This document shows positions 38,450-50,630 of a DNA stretch of 64,000 nt, piece by piece. Position 1 is the stretch's first letter. Each line of letters begins with the position of its first letter. The translations under genes and the position numbers were made by a program. This stretch comes from Cornus controversa (Eukaryota; Streptophyta; Magnoliopsida; Cornales; Cornaceae). Under the pieces are notes generated by a model, which saw nothing but the letters and a program-made list of their open reading frames with translations, had not been told where the DNA came from and ran no database searches. Location of the stretch: contig CM048852.1 in NCBI GenBank assembly GCA_026545225.1, positions 58,721,146 to 58,785,145 on the forward strand, written 5' to 3'.

Positions 38450-41057
38450 ATATAAAAAAGATGAACCGAAGCAGGCAATCCAAATTGAGGTTTTATCATT
38501 TACACAAGCTCAGCAACACAAGAGAACTACTTTTTAAGTCCAAATGACGAAATACAACAGCATAGCACTGTCATTACCACTGGACTTAAAAACAGTAATC
38601 ATCAAAGCTGAAATACCCAAATTTCTCTCTACTCAGCATATATTGTTTCGATCTAACATTCACATTCCAACCCCAGGACAACAAAAACTTTTCCCATTAT
38701 TTTCCCAAGTTAAATTTCCCAGAACTTCAAGGCAGCTCATAGAAACTGCCAACTTATCTACCATAAAATTTTGCCTCCCAGAAACTGGGGATCATGGTAA
38801 GTATGAGAACAACTACTATCAATCCCTTCTAACAGATTATCTTTTATCGGTCAAGTAGGAATAGTTAGTATGCTTCCTATCATCCATCTCATATGTTTAC
38901 CCACCACCATGGCACCGTCTGAAGATATCTCCCGCACACGGAATATGCCCAAACCATCCAACCAGCTAACCCATTCACCACAGACAATCTCACTTTCACG
39001 CACCTATTGACTTCATGATCTCCATCCATCCGGTCTGGAAAGCTCTGCACAAGCTGTAAAAATAACAAGAAAACTTAACACCATAATAATATTGTTCTTA
39101 CCATTACCAACTGAATGTCCTACCTACCTAGGGTGCTGGGAGAGTAAGATTAGCAACAAATATAACTTTTGTTATCATATTGCAAGAAGAGTGGCTGTTC
39201 TGAGTTTTAAACCAGCACCCTCACACAATAATGTGTTTGTAAAAAACCAAGAAAATGCCAAACATAAGAAGGCATTGACTAATTTAAAGTGCAAGTGCCA
39301 GAAACCAACTTAAAGAAACCCAAGTAATTATTGTGTTTGTAAAAAACCAAGAAAATGCCAAACATAAGAAGGCATTGACTAATTTAAAGTGCAAGTGCCA
39401 GAAACCAACTCAAAGAAACCCAAGTGCCCAATTACTGACAGCATAGTAAAATAACAACAATCTCATAAATAACACATCTAATTTCACCAATACAAAATGT
39501 TCATTGCTGACATCAGTCACCGAATACAAGCAGCCTCAGATCAAATAAATTGTATACAAAAGCCCGACACCCATAAAATAAGCTACATTTTAGGGGAAAG
39601 TGTAATAAATCGCATATCAAAGGATTTGGATGCTTCACCAACCTTTTCTTTTGTAAGGACATCTTAGTTTTTTTTTTCTGAGAAAGATACCTAGGATTTA
39701 GAGTTTCACAATAGAACAAATAAATGAACTCGTCACACATAGTCATTGCTTTTGCTCTAAGTTCTAACTTCTCCAAGTTGTCATTATAGGAAAAACATCA
39801 ATCAAATCTAAGTCCACTGGTTCAGGACACAATTAAGTAAATATTTAACAATTATAAAGCTCAGCCCTATCCTCCAACCAGTCCAGTTGACATATGCATG
39901 GTGACTTACCCAAGCTTGTCAGAAACAGGATTCTAGATAAGGTCGATAAGGGCTCACCGACTGAATCGTATAAACCAAATAGATAATCATATAATTCAAT
40001 ATAACTAGGAAAATTCAACAAAATATAATATTTCCACATATTTTAATCAAAATCATCCAAAAATATAAACAAATTAAAAGAAAATTGATATCTTTAAAAT
40101 TAATAATAAAAAGAACACTCAGATTCAAACAATATAACCAATGACAATGAAAAAGAAAGGGAAAAAAACCTTCAGATTAAGCGAAAAAGACACATTCAGA
40201 TTCAAACAAAATAATCAATGAAAATGTGAAAGAAAGAGAAACCTTAAGACTAGAAAGAATGATCACCAGATTGCACTGGTTTTTGGCTTTGGATCCTTTT
40301 AATACGGAGATGAATGTTTTAATTTAGACCTTAATTGGCATGCAACTACCTGCATCCCCTAGATACAACAGACACAAACTCCTCTATAAATATCATATGT
40401 AGAGAATTGAGAAGAATTGTATTGGCAAATTAATAGAAACACACCTCTTCTGACAGAACCTGATTATATAAGCACATGTGAACTAAGACTCAAAGGAATC
40501 AATTGCATCTGACTACTTGGTACTCATTTAATTATGAAGATTTTATAAATATATAATCCTATAATTTTAATAATTTTACCTTTCAAAATATATATATATA
40601 ATTTTAATAATTTAATACAATCACTAAAATAACTTGTCACTGGATAGACCCACTAAAAAATGAGTCAAATTTCAGGTAACACAAAAAATAAAGACTAACA
40701 AGAAGAGAGAGAGAGAGACCTGTTCAACAGCAGGTGTCTGCGACACTCCAAGACAATCCATGCTCGAACAAAAACTCAATAACATTGGCCACACTGCAAC
40801 GTTGACAGCTGAACTGGTAGCACAAGACCACTAGACATTCGACATGGTAGCTTGTTCAAACCTTAGTAAAGAAAATGGATCGCCAAACTTAATCAGGATA
40901 GAAAATTATAGGTGAAGTCTCTTGAGAAAATTCCTTTTCACGCAAGTTACAGGATATCATCAGTTGACAACTCAAAAGCAAAGAAATGGAATCATCAAGA
41001 ATAAAATCAGAAGAGCCTGAGAAGGCACCGTCTTACCTTCTACGCTCCCGTAATCAC
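38450..41057 (-). other. SMG7: SMG7 3' UTR with two probable introns
   Basis: Only 20 bases after the TGA stop there is a near-consensus donor (AAG|GTAAGA, exon end 41,037). A plausible middle exon ends at 40,720 (ACAG|GTCTCT); its acceptor could be one of several AGs between 40,800 and 40,880. A strong acceptor (TTATTTTTACAG|CTTG) starts a last exon at 39,053, running to roughly 38,450. Arabidopsis SMG7 is known to carry 3'-UTR introns that make its own mRNA an NMD target; the same layout is inferred here. The middle exon boundaries are uncertain. An unrelated 100-bp tandem duplication lies in the second proposed intron. Confidence 0.5.
39232..39428. repeat. 100-bp tandem duplication in the SMG7 3' region
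   Basis: The segment starting TGTGTTTGTAAAAAACCAAG and ending CAAAGAAACCCAAGT is repeated with a period of exactly 100 bases and only about one change (ACTTAAAG against ACTCAAAG). Confidence 0.92.
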
Positions 41058-44000
41058 TCACACGACAAAACGACCTTCCCAGATAGACTGTCCTTGATAA
41101 TGCTTTGGGAATGCAACAGACTGTTGATTTCCTTTCTGAAGTTGCTGCTGCTCCTGGTCCAGACTCGGATGTTCAGGAAACTGATTGTCCTGCCCGCCTT
41201 TCTCATTTTCCACTTGGACTTGCAATGTCGAGACTTGCTTTTCAGGGAAAGGAAAGCCTGCCATCCCCACAGAGCTATTGCTCTTGCTCGAAAGGTGGTC
41301 TCTGTGTGCTGAGTAATTAGTAGAATTGTTGAACCTAATGCCTTGTGTTGAAGATGGCAACTGACATCCATCTAGCCATATATAATCATCCATTGGTCGA
41401 TTTTCATTCTTCAAGGTCATACTAGGCAATGAGTCATCCACTGGTTGATTTTCTTTCTTCAAGGTCATGCCAGGCAATGACTCATCCACAAGTTTGAGAG
41501 CAAAAGGACTAAATCCAGGTGGGGGACCAAAGTGCCTAAGAGGTCGGTTCACAGGACTCTTTCTCAAACCTGCAGCCAAGACTTCTGATGACTTCATGGA
41601 CAAGCTATCAACAACAGCTCCTGAAGACATAATAGAATCAAAATTAGGTCGTACAACAGTTTCTGGGACCTGAACAAGATATTTACTGCCAGTACCAAGA
41701 TTGACAGACTGCGGGAAAGGAACTGAAAGAGCAGCAGGCTGCAAAACTCCAACATGATCTTGCAACTCAGGTTTCACAGGAAACCCATTGTCCAATAAGC
41801 TCAAATTGCTCAATCCATTTGCAGAAAAAGTTTGTTGTTCTACCAGCCACTTAGATGTACTTGGTTGTATTGGTTGCATATGCTGGGCAGCAATGTTAGC
41901 AAGGGATGCAGGTGGCCTTGAAATTGTATTTAATGCATTTTGTAAAAGGAAACCATCATGTGATGCTGAAACAGATTCAACATGACTTCTCCAATCAACC
42001 TTGGAAGCATTAACACCAGACCCAAGAACCTTATAAGAAGTCAGTTCTGAAGCAATCCTATCGACATGTTTTTCAGACACAGATGGCTTGAAGACAATCA
42101 CCTCATCCTCTTCTTCTCCTTCCATGTATAACTGTGCCTTTGACTGCAAGACTACCAATGGTTTTTGACATTCTAGAAGATTCTCTTGGTCTGTGCCATT
42201 TAATATGGGACTTTCCAGGGAACGGGAACTAGAGAGTGAATAATCATCAGAGATTTGAGGCGCAATGCCAATAACAAATCTCTTCGACTTTGGATCAAAA
42301 TAGATCCCCTTTTGCCCAAGGCGAACTACATTAGCAAGAACCTTTCCAGCTGCAATAATCCTCTGAACACGGGCTTTCTTCTCCTTATTGCCACCATCAC
42401 TTCCAAAAGAATTTTTCCTCGAAAAATCAAGGATGATTTGTGCAGGAAGAAGAGGCAGGAATCCTCTCAATTCAAAGTCCTCTGACAATGCAAGCCGATT
42501 GGTGGTTTCACCTTCATCATACCTGCTCATATTGAAAAAACATGTCTCATCTTTGTCCTCGTTAACAGACATGAACCCCCTTGACAAGAGCTTGTTCAAA
42601 AAAGAAATGCAGTGGGTCCAAAAAGATGATCTAGCACTAGCTTGTTTCTCCTCCACATCACAGCCAACTGCAATATCTGGACAACAGGCTAACCACTCAA
42701 CGAAAACCATAATCCCAGGCAATAAACAGCTTGTTGAAGGATCATTCAACTGGATGCACCTCTTGAATATAAGCCCCATGAACTCAAAAATAGCAGTAAA
42801 TGCATTCTGAAGCAAAACTGAACGTTGTAAAATTTCAGCATATGACTGATTTTCAGTTTCCTTATTCACATTGTGAACAGTGAATATGAGAATGGCTATC
42901 AGCCTGATAATCACGAGTCTACACTCAGCAGCGTCTGAACCAAAATTGTACTCCTCATCTAGACCAGAAGAAAGAAGCTCAAGCAAATCACTTCTAGCCA
43001 TAGAGAAAACTTCTTCAAATGTCTCCAAGCTGGCAAAATAAAGTTATAGAGCAGTGTTACTTCATAATTTTTTTGTGCCTCCCTAAGAAGGAACACTTCC
43101 AAGGAGTCATGTCCTTGTGGGACACGTATTGGACAGCGACAGCTCTTGGACATTCCCAGATACATGTCTGAGACAAGCTGTAAGTATACACAACTTAAAA
43201 GTAAAATTCTTAATTTTAAACATATGGCGGAAACTTCTTAAACACGTGCTAACATGTGATCAACGAGCATAGCAAGTTGGACAAGTCTTTCTTTTAATAC
43301 GAACAAGTCTTTCTTCTATAAACTTTGACCATATTGAAGTACTAAAAGATAAAACCTTGAGTGGAGATGAAAATAGGACAGGGGTCATCAAATTATGCTT
43401 AAACGTAAATTTACATATCAACACGTATACAGTTTTATATCGTGTCCTTGTTATGTCTCCAAGCATAAGACACTGGTTTGCATATGATAGCAGCCACTTT
43501 GTGCAAATAATGCTACACGCTAGGTCTGTACCCAGTCTACCCCACCCAGCAACCTTGTTTACGGAATTCACACTAAGAAAGTAACTTCTATATGATATAT
43601 TTTTTATATAATATAAAAATATATATTATTGTCATATCTTCATCGTATGCGTACCCTACTCTTTTATGATTGGTCATATTAACATGTATACACTAACCGA
43701 ATTCATTAATATGAAGACATACCTTGTGCGTGTAAAAAGAATGCCATTTAGGCGTACAAATCGAATGCCGAAGGCTTCAAAAGTTTCAGGCAAACTGGAT
43801 TCTCTTTCCTTGAAAATACTTGCTTCAACTCTACTATCTTTTAATGGGGGCCTTGTTTCACCTTTTCCTCTTCCTTTCCCAGTCATCCGCACAGGTGCCA
43901 TCTTGACAGAAGAAGCTTTGGCATCTCCAAGCAGCTGAAAATAACTCTGACGGTTCTGTGAAAAAATAATATTGGTATATTTTAATCAATTTTCCTTCAA

Positions 44001-47000
44001 AATCTTATATAGAGATGTTTAACCAGAAACCAAACTGCTTCATGTCTCATCCACTGTCAAAGTATAAAAACATCAAATATAGTTACAAACAAATATGTGA
44101 GCCAATATCTGCCTCCCCTATATAAAGCTAACAAACCCTTTTAACCTCTGCCAATGGACTGCTATATACTTCTGACATTGGCTAGTTTACGGCAAAATCA
44201 TTTTTATTTTAATTTCATATTAAATTTTTGAAGGAAGGTCATCAAAATGGTGCCCACAGAAAGGGGGTAGAAAGGCTTGGTGTGTACTGAATACATCACT
44301 CTTCAAAATTAAACAACTGATGAAGCGATGTTACTTGGCTGCTATTTTCCATCCATTCCTGTGACCATGAATTTGCATCAGTGTGCGTACTGGATATGCA
44401 CATAAATATATGCACAGGGCTACTAAATTCAATAGATCAGGTTGGGTACAAAGGAATTATGCCTACTTATTGTGCCCATACCTGAAATTTCTCAAAGTTC
44501 TCAGTTTTCCATATAGGTAAAGTGGTAAACTGGTCCAAACATAGGCTCGTGTGAAAATCTGGATGCAAAGTTAGTTGAACATAAGGTACCAAGATTTATT
44601 GCGTCAGAACCCGACTAAGACCCATTTTTTTCTAAAGTAACATCAGTATGAACATAGTTTATCCAAGTTGGCCAGGCAGCGTACCATACATTCTCATATA
44701 AGGTCAGCACATACCACAAAGTCAAATAAATTGAAGTTGACAGCATAAAAACCTATGACCCAAACTTTTTAACTATCTCATTGTTTTTTTCAATGCTATA
44801 AAGAGTCGCAATATAAACTTCAGGGGACCTTACAAATGAAGATGCAAATTATGCTTGCACGCACAAGAAAAAGAAGGAATAACAAAATACAATGAACAAT
44901 CATCTCACCAATTGTAAATGTTGGATGTTTACCTTTTCAAATGCAATGATCAAGTTGTCCCTTGCAGTGGTAAAAGGGTTATCAACAGCCAGACTTCGAA
45001 AATATCGGTAAACTGCCACCAATTCATCCCCCAAATAGGAAGCAAGTATGGCCAGCTGAGAATATACAAAGGATGATTAACATAAATTATCAGAGTAAGA
45101 TAAACAAATCTGATAAAAACTTGCGGGGGTATGCATGTGTGTGTGTGTGTTTGGGGGAGGAGGAGAGGAGAGGAGAGGAATAAGCTATATGTAGGGGTGG
45201 CAATTCGTGTTCACGTGTCGTGTTCGTGTCGATCTATAAGTATTATACTAAACAGCTCAACCCTAACCCGACCCATTTAATAATCGTGTCAGAGACCCTC
45301 AACACTAACCCAACCCGTTTATTAAACGTGTTAGTCGTGTCGACCCGTGTAACCCGTTTAATAAACATTGGCACGACTAATTCAATAACTTTTTTAATCC
45401 GTTTAACTTATATCATATGAGTTTCTCTACCCCTAAAAATCTCTTTGAAGATCATATAAAAAATAAAGTACATATCAATACATAAGTCCTAAAATCAAAC
45501 TATATTATAAATTTTGTATCTATATATAAACTCTTTTAAGGTGATTCAACAACTTGGAAGGCACCATAATAATCTCATCCTTGCGTTTTATGGTTACATC
45601 AGTCCTATAAACAAACAAACAGATTACAAATAATTACAATAGAAAACCATGAATATATGAATAACTTGTGTCCTATATAACTATGTATATATAAGTTTAT
45701 ATAAAACCATAATATATGAATAACTCATGTTATAATCGTGTTGTAATCGTGTCGTAATCGTGTCACGGGTTAGACAGCTTAAACCCAAACCCAACCCAAT
45801 TTTTGCGTGTCGTGTTCGTGTCGACCCATTTATTAAACGTGTCGGCTTATCTCAAACCCAAACCCGCTTAATTCGTGTCGATTTCGAATCGTGTTGTCGT
45901 GTCGTGTCCAATTTTGCCACCCCTAGCTATATGAGACTTTGAAAAAGATAATTGATCAAAAGGAAACACCTGATGATGAGGGTTGCCACTAGAAGGCCAA
46001 AGTGAAGAAGCTTGCATATAGTAACTTGATGCTGCTGTGAAATCTCGAGCTTTTGAGTCACCCTCCCCATATAACCCTTTATAACGAGCAAGATCCCCTA
46101 AATAAATCAAACAACGGTGGCAGGATATCAAACCTTTCTTCACCTCAGCAGATCTATTTTTATCTTTAGACAAAACAATCCGATTCTCTGCATCATCTGA
46201 CAAATAACCCAGTGGTAGATCATACTTGGCTCCAATTTTCACCATCAAATCATGATAAAATCCAGCCGCTTCTGAAAGAAAGGTCTTAAACTGGGTACGG
46301 ATTTTTGTGACCCGACCGGATCCAGGTCGTGTGGAACCTTTCCCATTCTGAGATGTGATCGATCCCGTTGATGCTAGAGCAGCATTTAAATGTGCACGTA
46401 GCTCCTCAATTCGCCTGTAATGCAACTGCCATAAAGTATACTCTATTTCATGTTGTTCTGAGAAAGCATGATCTTCAAGGACTATAACTTCGTAGTTCTC
46501 CCGCATCTGTTGCCATGCATTGGGATCTGAGGGAACTCTGGCTTGCGCTGCTTTCTGACGCCTATTCTCCAACTCAACGTTCTTAATGGGGAAGAGGGAG
46601 GGGGGAATGGCTAACTATGAGTAATAATTAATAAAAACAAATATGATGATATTCAAAGTTTATTGAGATAACTGCTACACAACTCAAGTTGTTCAAGGCA
46701 AAAGGACACATACATAACAAAACTCCTAATCCCCCTTATTTGAGGGGCAGATCTAGAAACTATACAATCAGAATTTAAAAAATTAATAAATTAATTTTAA
46801 AACATTTTTCAATACAATATAACTCTTATAATATATATTCTCAATATAAGACAACTCTGCAAACAGTGTGAAATATGCCGTAGACCAGTGCAAACATTCC
46901 CTTTACCCTCTCCAAAAGTTTCTTTCTTTTTTAGGAACTAACAAAACTACATTTTGAATATAGAACGATACTTGCCTCCCAAGAAAAAGCCTCATCCTCA

Positions 47001-47818
47001 CAGCTGAAGTGCCATGATATGATTAGACCACGTTAAAATGGATTAACTAATTTGGGATCAGAAAAATGGATTAACTGTTTTGTTATTTTCTTTTCCTTTT
47101 CTGGTTCAATTTTTTATATAATAAAGGACACTTGTGACTTGCCACATTAATATAATGACACATCAGCTGTAAGGAAGAGATTCCTCCGTACATATAGGAG
47201 ACAAGTACTCTTCTGAAATAAATATATTGTATATAATATAATGAAGTATTATAATTTGGTAATGGCTCTGATTTTTCCTTAAATTTTGATTTTCCTTAAA
47301 GAGTCTCAAAAGCCCAAATTAAAACTTTATATGGGCTTCAGGTTGTAGGGGCCAAATGCTAAGTTTTCCCAAACTCACTATTAAGAGAGGCCCATAGAAA
47401 GCGGGTTTGGATTTTACTATTATACTATTATGGTGGGAGAAGGGAGCATGGTCTCATTGATCGTCGCCCCTGCCCTTTTTTTTTCATGTGTTTGGCCAAA
47501 ATAGTTAACATGCAGGTCACTGTTACCCATTTCTGTGTGAGAGATGGGTAGATTGTTACACCCACTTGCAAGTACCTTTTTATTTCATCTGTGTTTGGCC
47601 AAAATAGTTAACATGCAGATCACTATTACCCACTTCTGTGTGAGAGATGGGTAGATTGTTATACCCACACTTGCAAGTACAATAGTAAATATAGTTTTCA
47701 ACATCCATGACAATTGAAAAAAACTTTTTTGAATAAAGCAAAGGCATACCTTGTTGTAAAGATGGTGCATGTGCTCCCTAGCTGAAATATCCGCAGCATT
47801 ATCCATCAGAATGGTCAT
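41058..47818 (-). CDS. SMG7: SMG7 nonsense-mediated mRNA decay factor, 5 coding exons
   Basis: EST1/SMG5-7 family protein that binds phosphorylated UPF1 and sends premature-stop mRNAs to decay in cytoplasmic P-bodies; in Arabidopsis it is also needed to exit meiosis. Coding exons in transcript order: 47818-47750, 46581-45970, 45055-44933, 43955-43723 and 43029-41058. Together they give 3009 nt, 1002 aa, with every phase closing. Exons 2-3 encode the 14-3-3-like/TPR domain: QARVPSDPNAWQQMRENY, LWQLHYRRIEELRAH, GLISCHRCLIYLGDLARYKG and YYMQASSLWPSSGNPHHQ, then LAILASYLGDELVAVYRYFR. Exon 4 has the basic GKGRGKGE linker and FGIRFVRLNGILFTRT. Exon 5 holds the alpha-helical C-domain and a low-complexity, Pro/Gln-rich tail ending QGQSIWEGRFVV, a conserved SMG7 terminus. 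Arabidopsis SMG7 is similar in length. A 16-residue in-frame tandem duplication lies near residues 860-895. Coding intron 2 carries a hAT MITE. Leader and 3'-UTR introns are described separately. Confidence 0.95.
41397..41492 (-). repeat. SMG7: 48-bp in-frame tandem duplication inside SMG7 exon 5
   Basis: AAGGTCAT(A/G)C(T)AGGCAATGA occurs at 41413 and 41461, a period of 48 bases (16 codons). The protein therefore repeats SLPGMTLKKENQPVDD as SLPSMTLKNENRPMDD in the low-complexity C-terminal tail. Confidence 0.9.
45192..45925. mobile_element. Non-autonomous hAT element (MITE) in SMG7 coding intron 2
   Basis: Terminal inverted repeats TAGGGGTGGCAA and TTGCCACCCCTA flank 734 bp. A perfect 8-bp target-site duplication, gctatatg, sits on both sides (45184-45191 and 45926-45933), which is the hAT signature. 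The subterminal regions are full of short CGTGTCGTGTTCGTGTCGAC-like repeats, and the middle is AT-rich and non-coding. It has no transposase. It lies between coding exons 2 and 3 of SMG7 and does not touch the splice sites. Confidence 0.92.
47488..47690. repeat. 103-bp tandem duplication in SMG7 coding intron 1
   Basis: GTGTTTGGCCAAAATAGTTA through ACTTGCAAGTAC occurs at 47488 and again at 47591 with a few substitutions. It lies about 60 bases inside the intron following the first coding exon. Confidence 0.9.
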
Positions 47819-49012
47819 TATCCATCAAACAAGTGTGACAAAATTCAACTCCAAAACATACAACTTGAACAGCAACATATAACATTTAGTGTGCAGAGAG
47901 ACTGCCTGCCATAAAACCTCATCAGACAAAAAATAAAAAATGAAGCCAAAGAATTCATACACGCAAGTGCAAACATAAACACACAAACAGATTAATAAGG
48001 TTTGAACCTGAAAAAAAATATTGCTAAATGGCATATGTCAAAAAGAGCCCTGAAATAATGAAAATATTTAGATGGACACCAGTGACCATTTGCATTTTTT
48101 AAGTCCCTAATGCTAACAATCCCAAAAAATCATTATATTTTTTCCCTCGTGAAAAGAGAAGTTAATAGAGGAAGCATAAAAAACTGATGTGGCAGTTAAG
48201 TTACCCCCTCATTGTTGCAACCAGCTGAAGTAAAGAGGAGATCTGGATGTGCTTTGAAGGAGCGGTGGATATAGAAATTTTTGCGTAAATTAATGCATAT
48301 TAACTTCTTTAGTTATTTCATTCATCATATAAAATCATCAAATAAAATTGCACCACTTCCTAGTTCCGACACGAAACAGTTCCAAAAACTAAAGCTAAGA
48401 TTCAAGGGCATAGTGCGTATGTTAGTGGGAAATTTTGGAAAAGGCAATTCCAAAATGAACCCAAATTACAACTACTTTTTCACCTTTATCCCCTGGCCCT
48501 GTTTTACAATGACCACTAATTCATTCATTCCTAAGAGGGGCAAAGAAATTATGGGTTAAGCACACGCATCCTTTGCAACATACACCAACAACTTTTAAAT
48601 GTATTGATAGAATTTAGAGCTGATTCAGATAAACCATTGACCTCTTGACTTCTATCCATTTCAATACAGACTTTTGCATAAAACGAATATCTCCCACAAG
48701 TGTGATATCATTCGTTAAGTGCATGAAAAACTTCGTGGCTACAGCCGACAAATATCCTTGCACAAACTCGTATAGGATTTTGAACATAAAGTGAATAAAA
48801 TGGAACGAAAATTGTACGGAAAAGTAAATCCTGATTTCCCAGTTTAGCAAACAGGCAAACCCCTTTCACATCGTTTCAACTGAAACAACCCCATCTCAGT
48901 CTAAGAATCAGTGTGGGCATCACTAAATTGCTTATAATAAAAAAAAATCCCAGCATATTTCAGCTATTTAACACCATACTCTAAAATATGAAGTGCCCAT
49001 GTGTGTGGACAT

Positions 49013-49180
49013 ATAAAAGTCGTACCCAGTGCACAAGGCTACTGCTTGAGCGGGGTGGTCTGGGGAGAGGTAGATGTCAGCTGGCCTTACCTCATTTTTG
49101 GAAAGGCTGCTTCCAAGTCTCGAACTCGAGATCTATCGCTTTTGGGCGAAGGCACTTGCCATCGGACCAAGGTGCGAGCT
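49013..49180 (-). mobile_element. SINE (Au-related), in the SMG7 leader intron
   Basis: The minus-strand order is box A (ACCTTGGTCCGATGGCAAG), box B (GAGTTCGAGACTT), CAGCCTTTCC, GACATCTACCTCTCCCCAGA, then GTGCACTGGGTACGAC, parallel to the SINE at 30358-30516 but diverged and with an insertion between the boxes. Confidence 0.7.
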
Positions 49181-49207
49181 CTTATGTGTGTGGATATATA
49201 TAAAGGA

Positions 49208-49320
49208 CCACAATCACCTGTTTTCAAACAACCACGACTGCCTGTTTTCAAACTACCACGACCCACAATCACCTGTTTTCAAACAACCACGACTGCCTGT
49301 TTTCAAACTACCACGACCCA
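49208..49320. repeat. 55-bp tandem duplication with 27-bp subunits in the SMG7 leader intron
   Basis: CACAATCACCTGTTTTCAAA...ACTACCACGACC occurs twice with a 55-base period. Each copy itself contains two related CCTGTTTTCAAAC(A/T)ACCAC units. It starts next to the SINE's end. Confidence 0.88.
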
Positions 49321-50070
49321 ATTAAGAACAACCAAAATCCACACCTAAAACCAGTAAAATTCAGGACTCCTGCATTACAATAATTGACACAGTACTAGTA
49401 AAGAAACTGAGAGCCGCAATGAGAATCTGTCACGGGGTAATAGAGAATGAAGCAAAATTTATCTGGTCTATAGACATCCACTTGAGCCTCCTATTTTTTC
49501 TTCAAACTAAGACTAAGTTCTCGGTGCCCGTTTGTCCCTATACAATATCCCTCTCAAGTTATTGTGATTATAAACATGAATACGAGGTTTCATGCTTTTG
49601 AACTTCGAAATTCAACCAACACATTTGTCCTCTTTATCTCTCTCTAAACTCTTCCTCCTCCTCCTCTATCTCTCTCTCTCCCTCTCCCTCTCCCTCTCCC
49701 TCTCTCTTGCACGCCCTAAATTAATAAAAGAGAAGGCAAAAGCAGCAACATAAATTGATCGATCAATCAAACTATTAGAACCCCAAAATTATATCGATTT
49801 TCGATTCTCACAAAAGGTTATAAACATATATATATATATATGAACGTTGTATCCATCCAAATTGTTACCTTCTCAAATCAGATCTGAATGTTTGACGAAT
49901 TGCTTCATTTTATGCGATTAGAGAAGAGAGCCTGAAAGAAATTGATTGAAGAAGTCTCGAGTTTGGTTCTTTATCAAGCAATTGTTAGACCAAAACACCA
50001 ATACCATCGCAGGCTTGTTGGGATTTAACTTGGTTTTGGTCCAGAAGCCCTACGACCCCAAGGTTTCATA

Positions 50071-50630
50071 TATTTGTTTAATTGCATCTAACATTGAGTA
50101 GCATGATATTCTCTATTATAATTTCAATAAATTATTAGTTTATCATTACACGACTGTTCAATAAATTATTATTTTATCATTACACGACTGTAGCATGATA
50201 TTCACTATTAACATATATATATATATATATATATATTCTTTTATCATCACATCGAATTTTTTCAGTTTGAGATACTTTGTTTGGACAAAAAGGAAAATTA
50301 TATATCCGAACATGTAAGTATTAAATAAATATTTTGCGCCAATAAATCAATTAAATTATGCTCTTATATAATTTTGACCTTGTAAAATAATTTGATCGAC
50401 TAAACAAATAATTAAAATCATAATTGTCACTCACTCGCTAAACTATTTAAAATAAATATGTTCATAAAGGGGCACAAGACAAGCCATTTTATTTTTTTCT
50501 TTTCTTTTTGTCTTTCTTTTTCAACAATTACATGTCAAGAATAATAGATGACTCCATAATTCACCGTTCGAAGTGCGTACACTGGGGAAACAGTTCAAAA
50601 TGTACTACTGTAATCGGGTAGTTGAAAAAA
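50071..50630. other. Region upstream of SMG7
   Basis: AT-rich, with a duplicated 'ttcaataaattatta-tttatcattacacgactgt' segment (about 50126 and 50157) and a (TA)n tract at 50213-50235. It is likely to include the SMG7 promoter, but no specific site can be named. Confidence 0.4.

Larger units (their letters stand above)
47819..50070 (-). other. SMG7: SMG7 5' leader: upstream exon plus leader intron
   Basis: A probable non-coding first exon runs from about 50,060 down to 49,869, where AAG|GTAAC makes a good donor. A matching acceptor with a T-rich tract (TTTTTTTTCAG|G) ends at 48,008, so leader exon 2 would run 48,007-47,819 and continue into the first coding exon. The first exon contains two short upstream ORFs, of about 29 and 11 codons. 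Leader exon 2 contains further upstream ATGs. The 1.86-kb intron holds a SINE, a 55-bp tandem duplication and a CT-rich tract. The transcription start is not determined. Confidence 0.5.

Noticed and set aside
41058-41371. Plus- and minus-strand frames overlapping the end of SMG7
   Set aside because: These are shadows of SMG7 exon 5, whose family match and codon phase are unambiguous.
47585-47818. 77-codon frame read as a separate small protein
   Set aside because: Only its first 23 codons are coding; AAG|GTATGC ends SMG7's first coding exon there and the remainder is intron.
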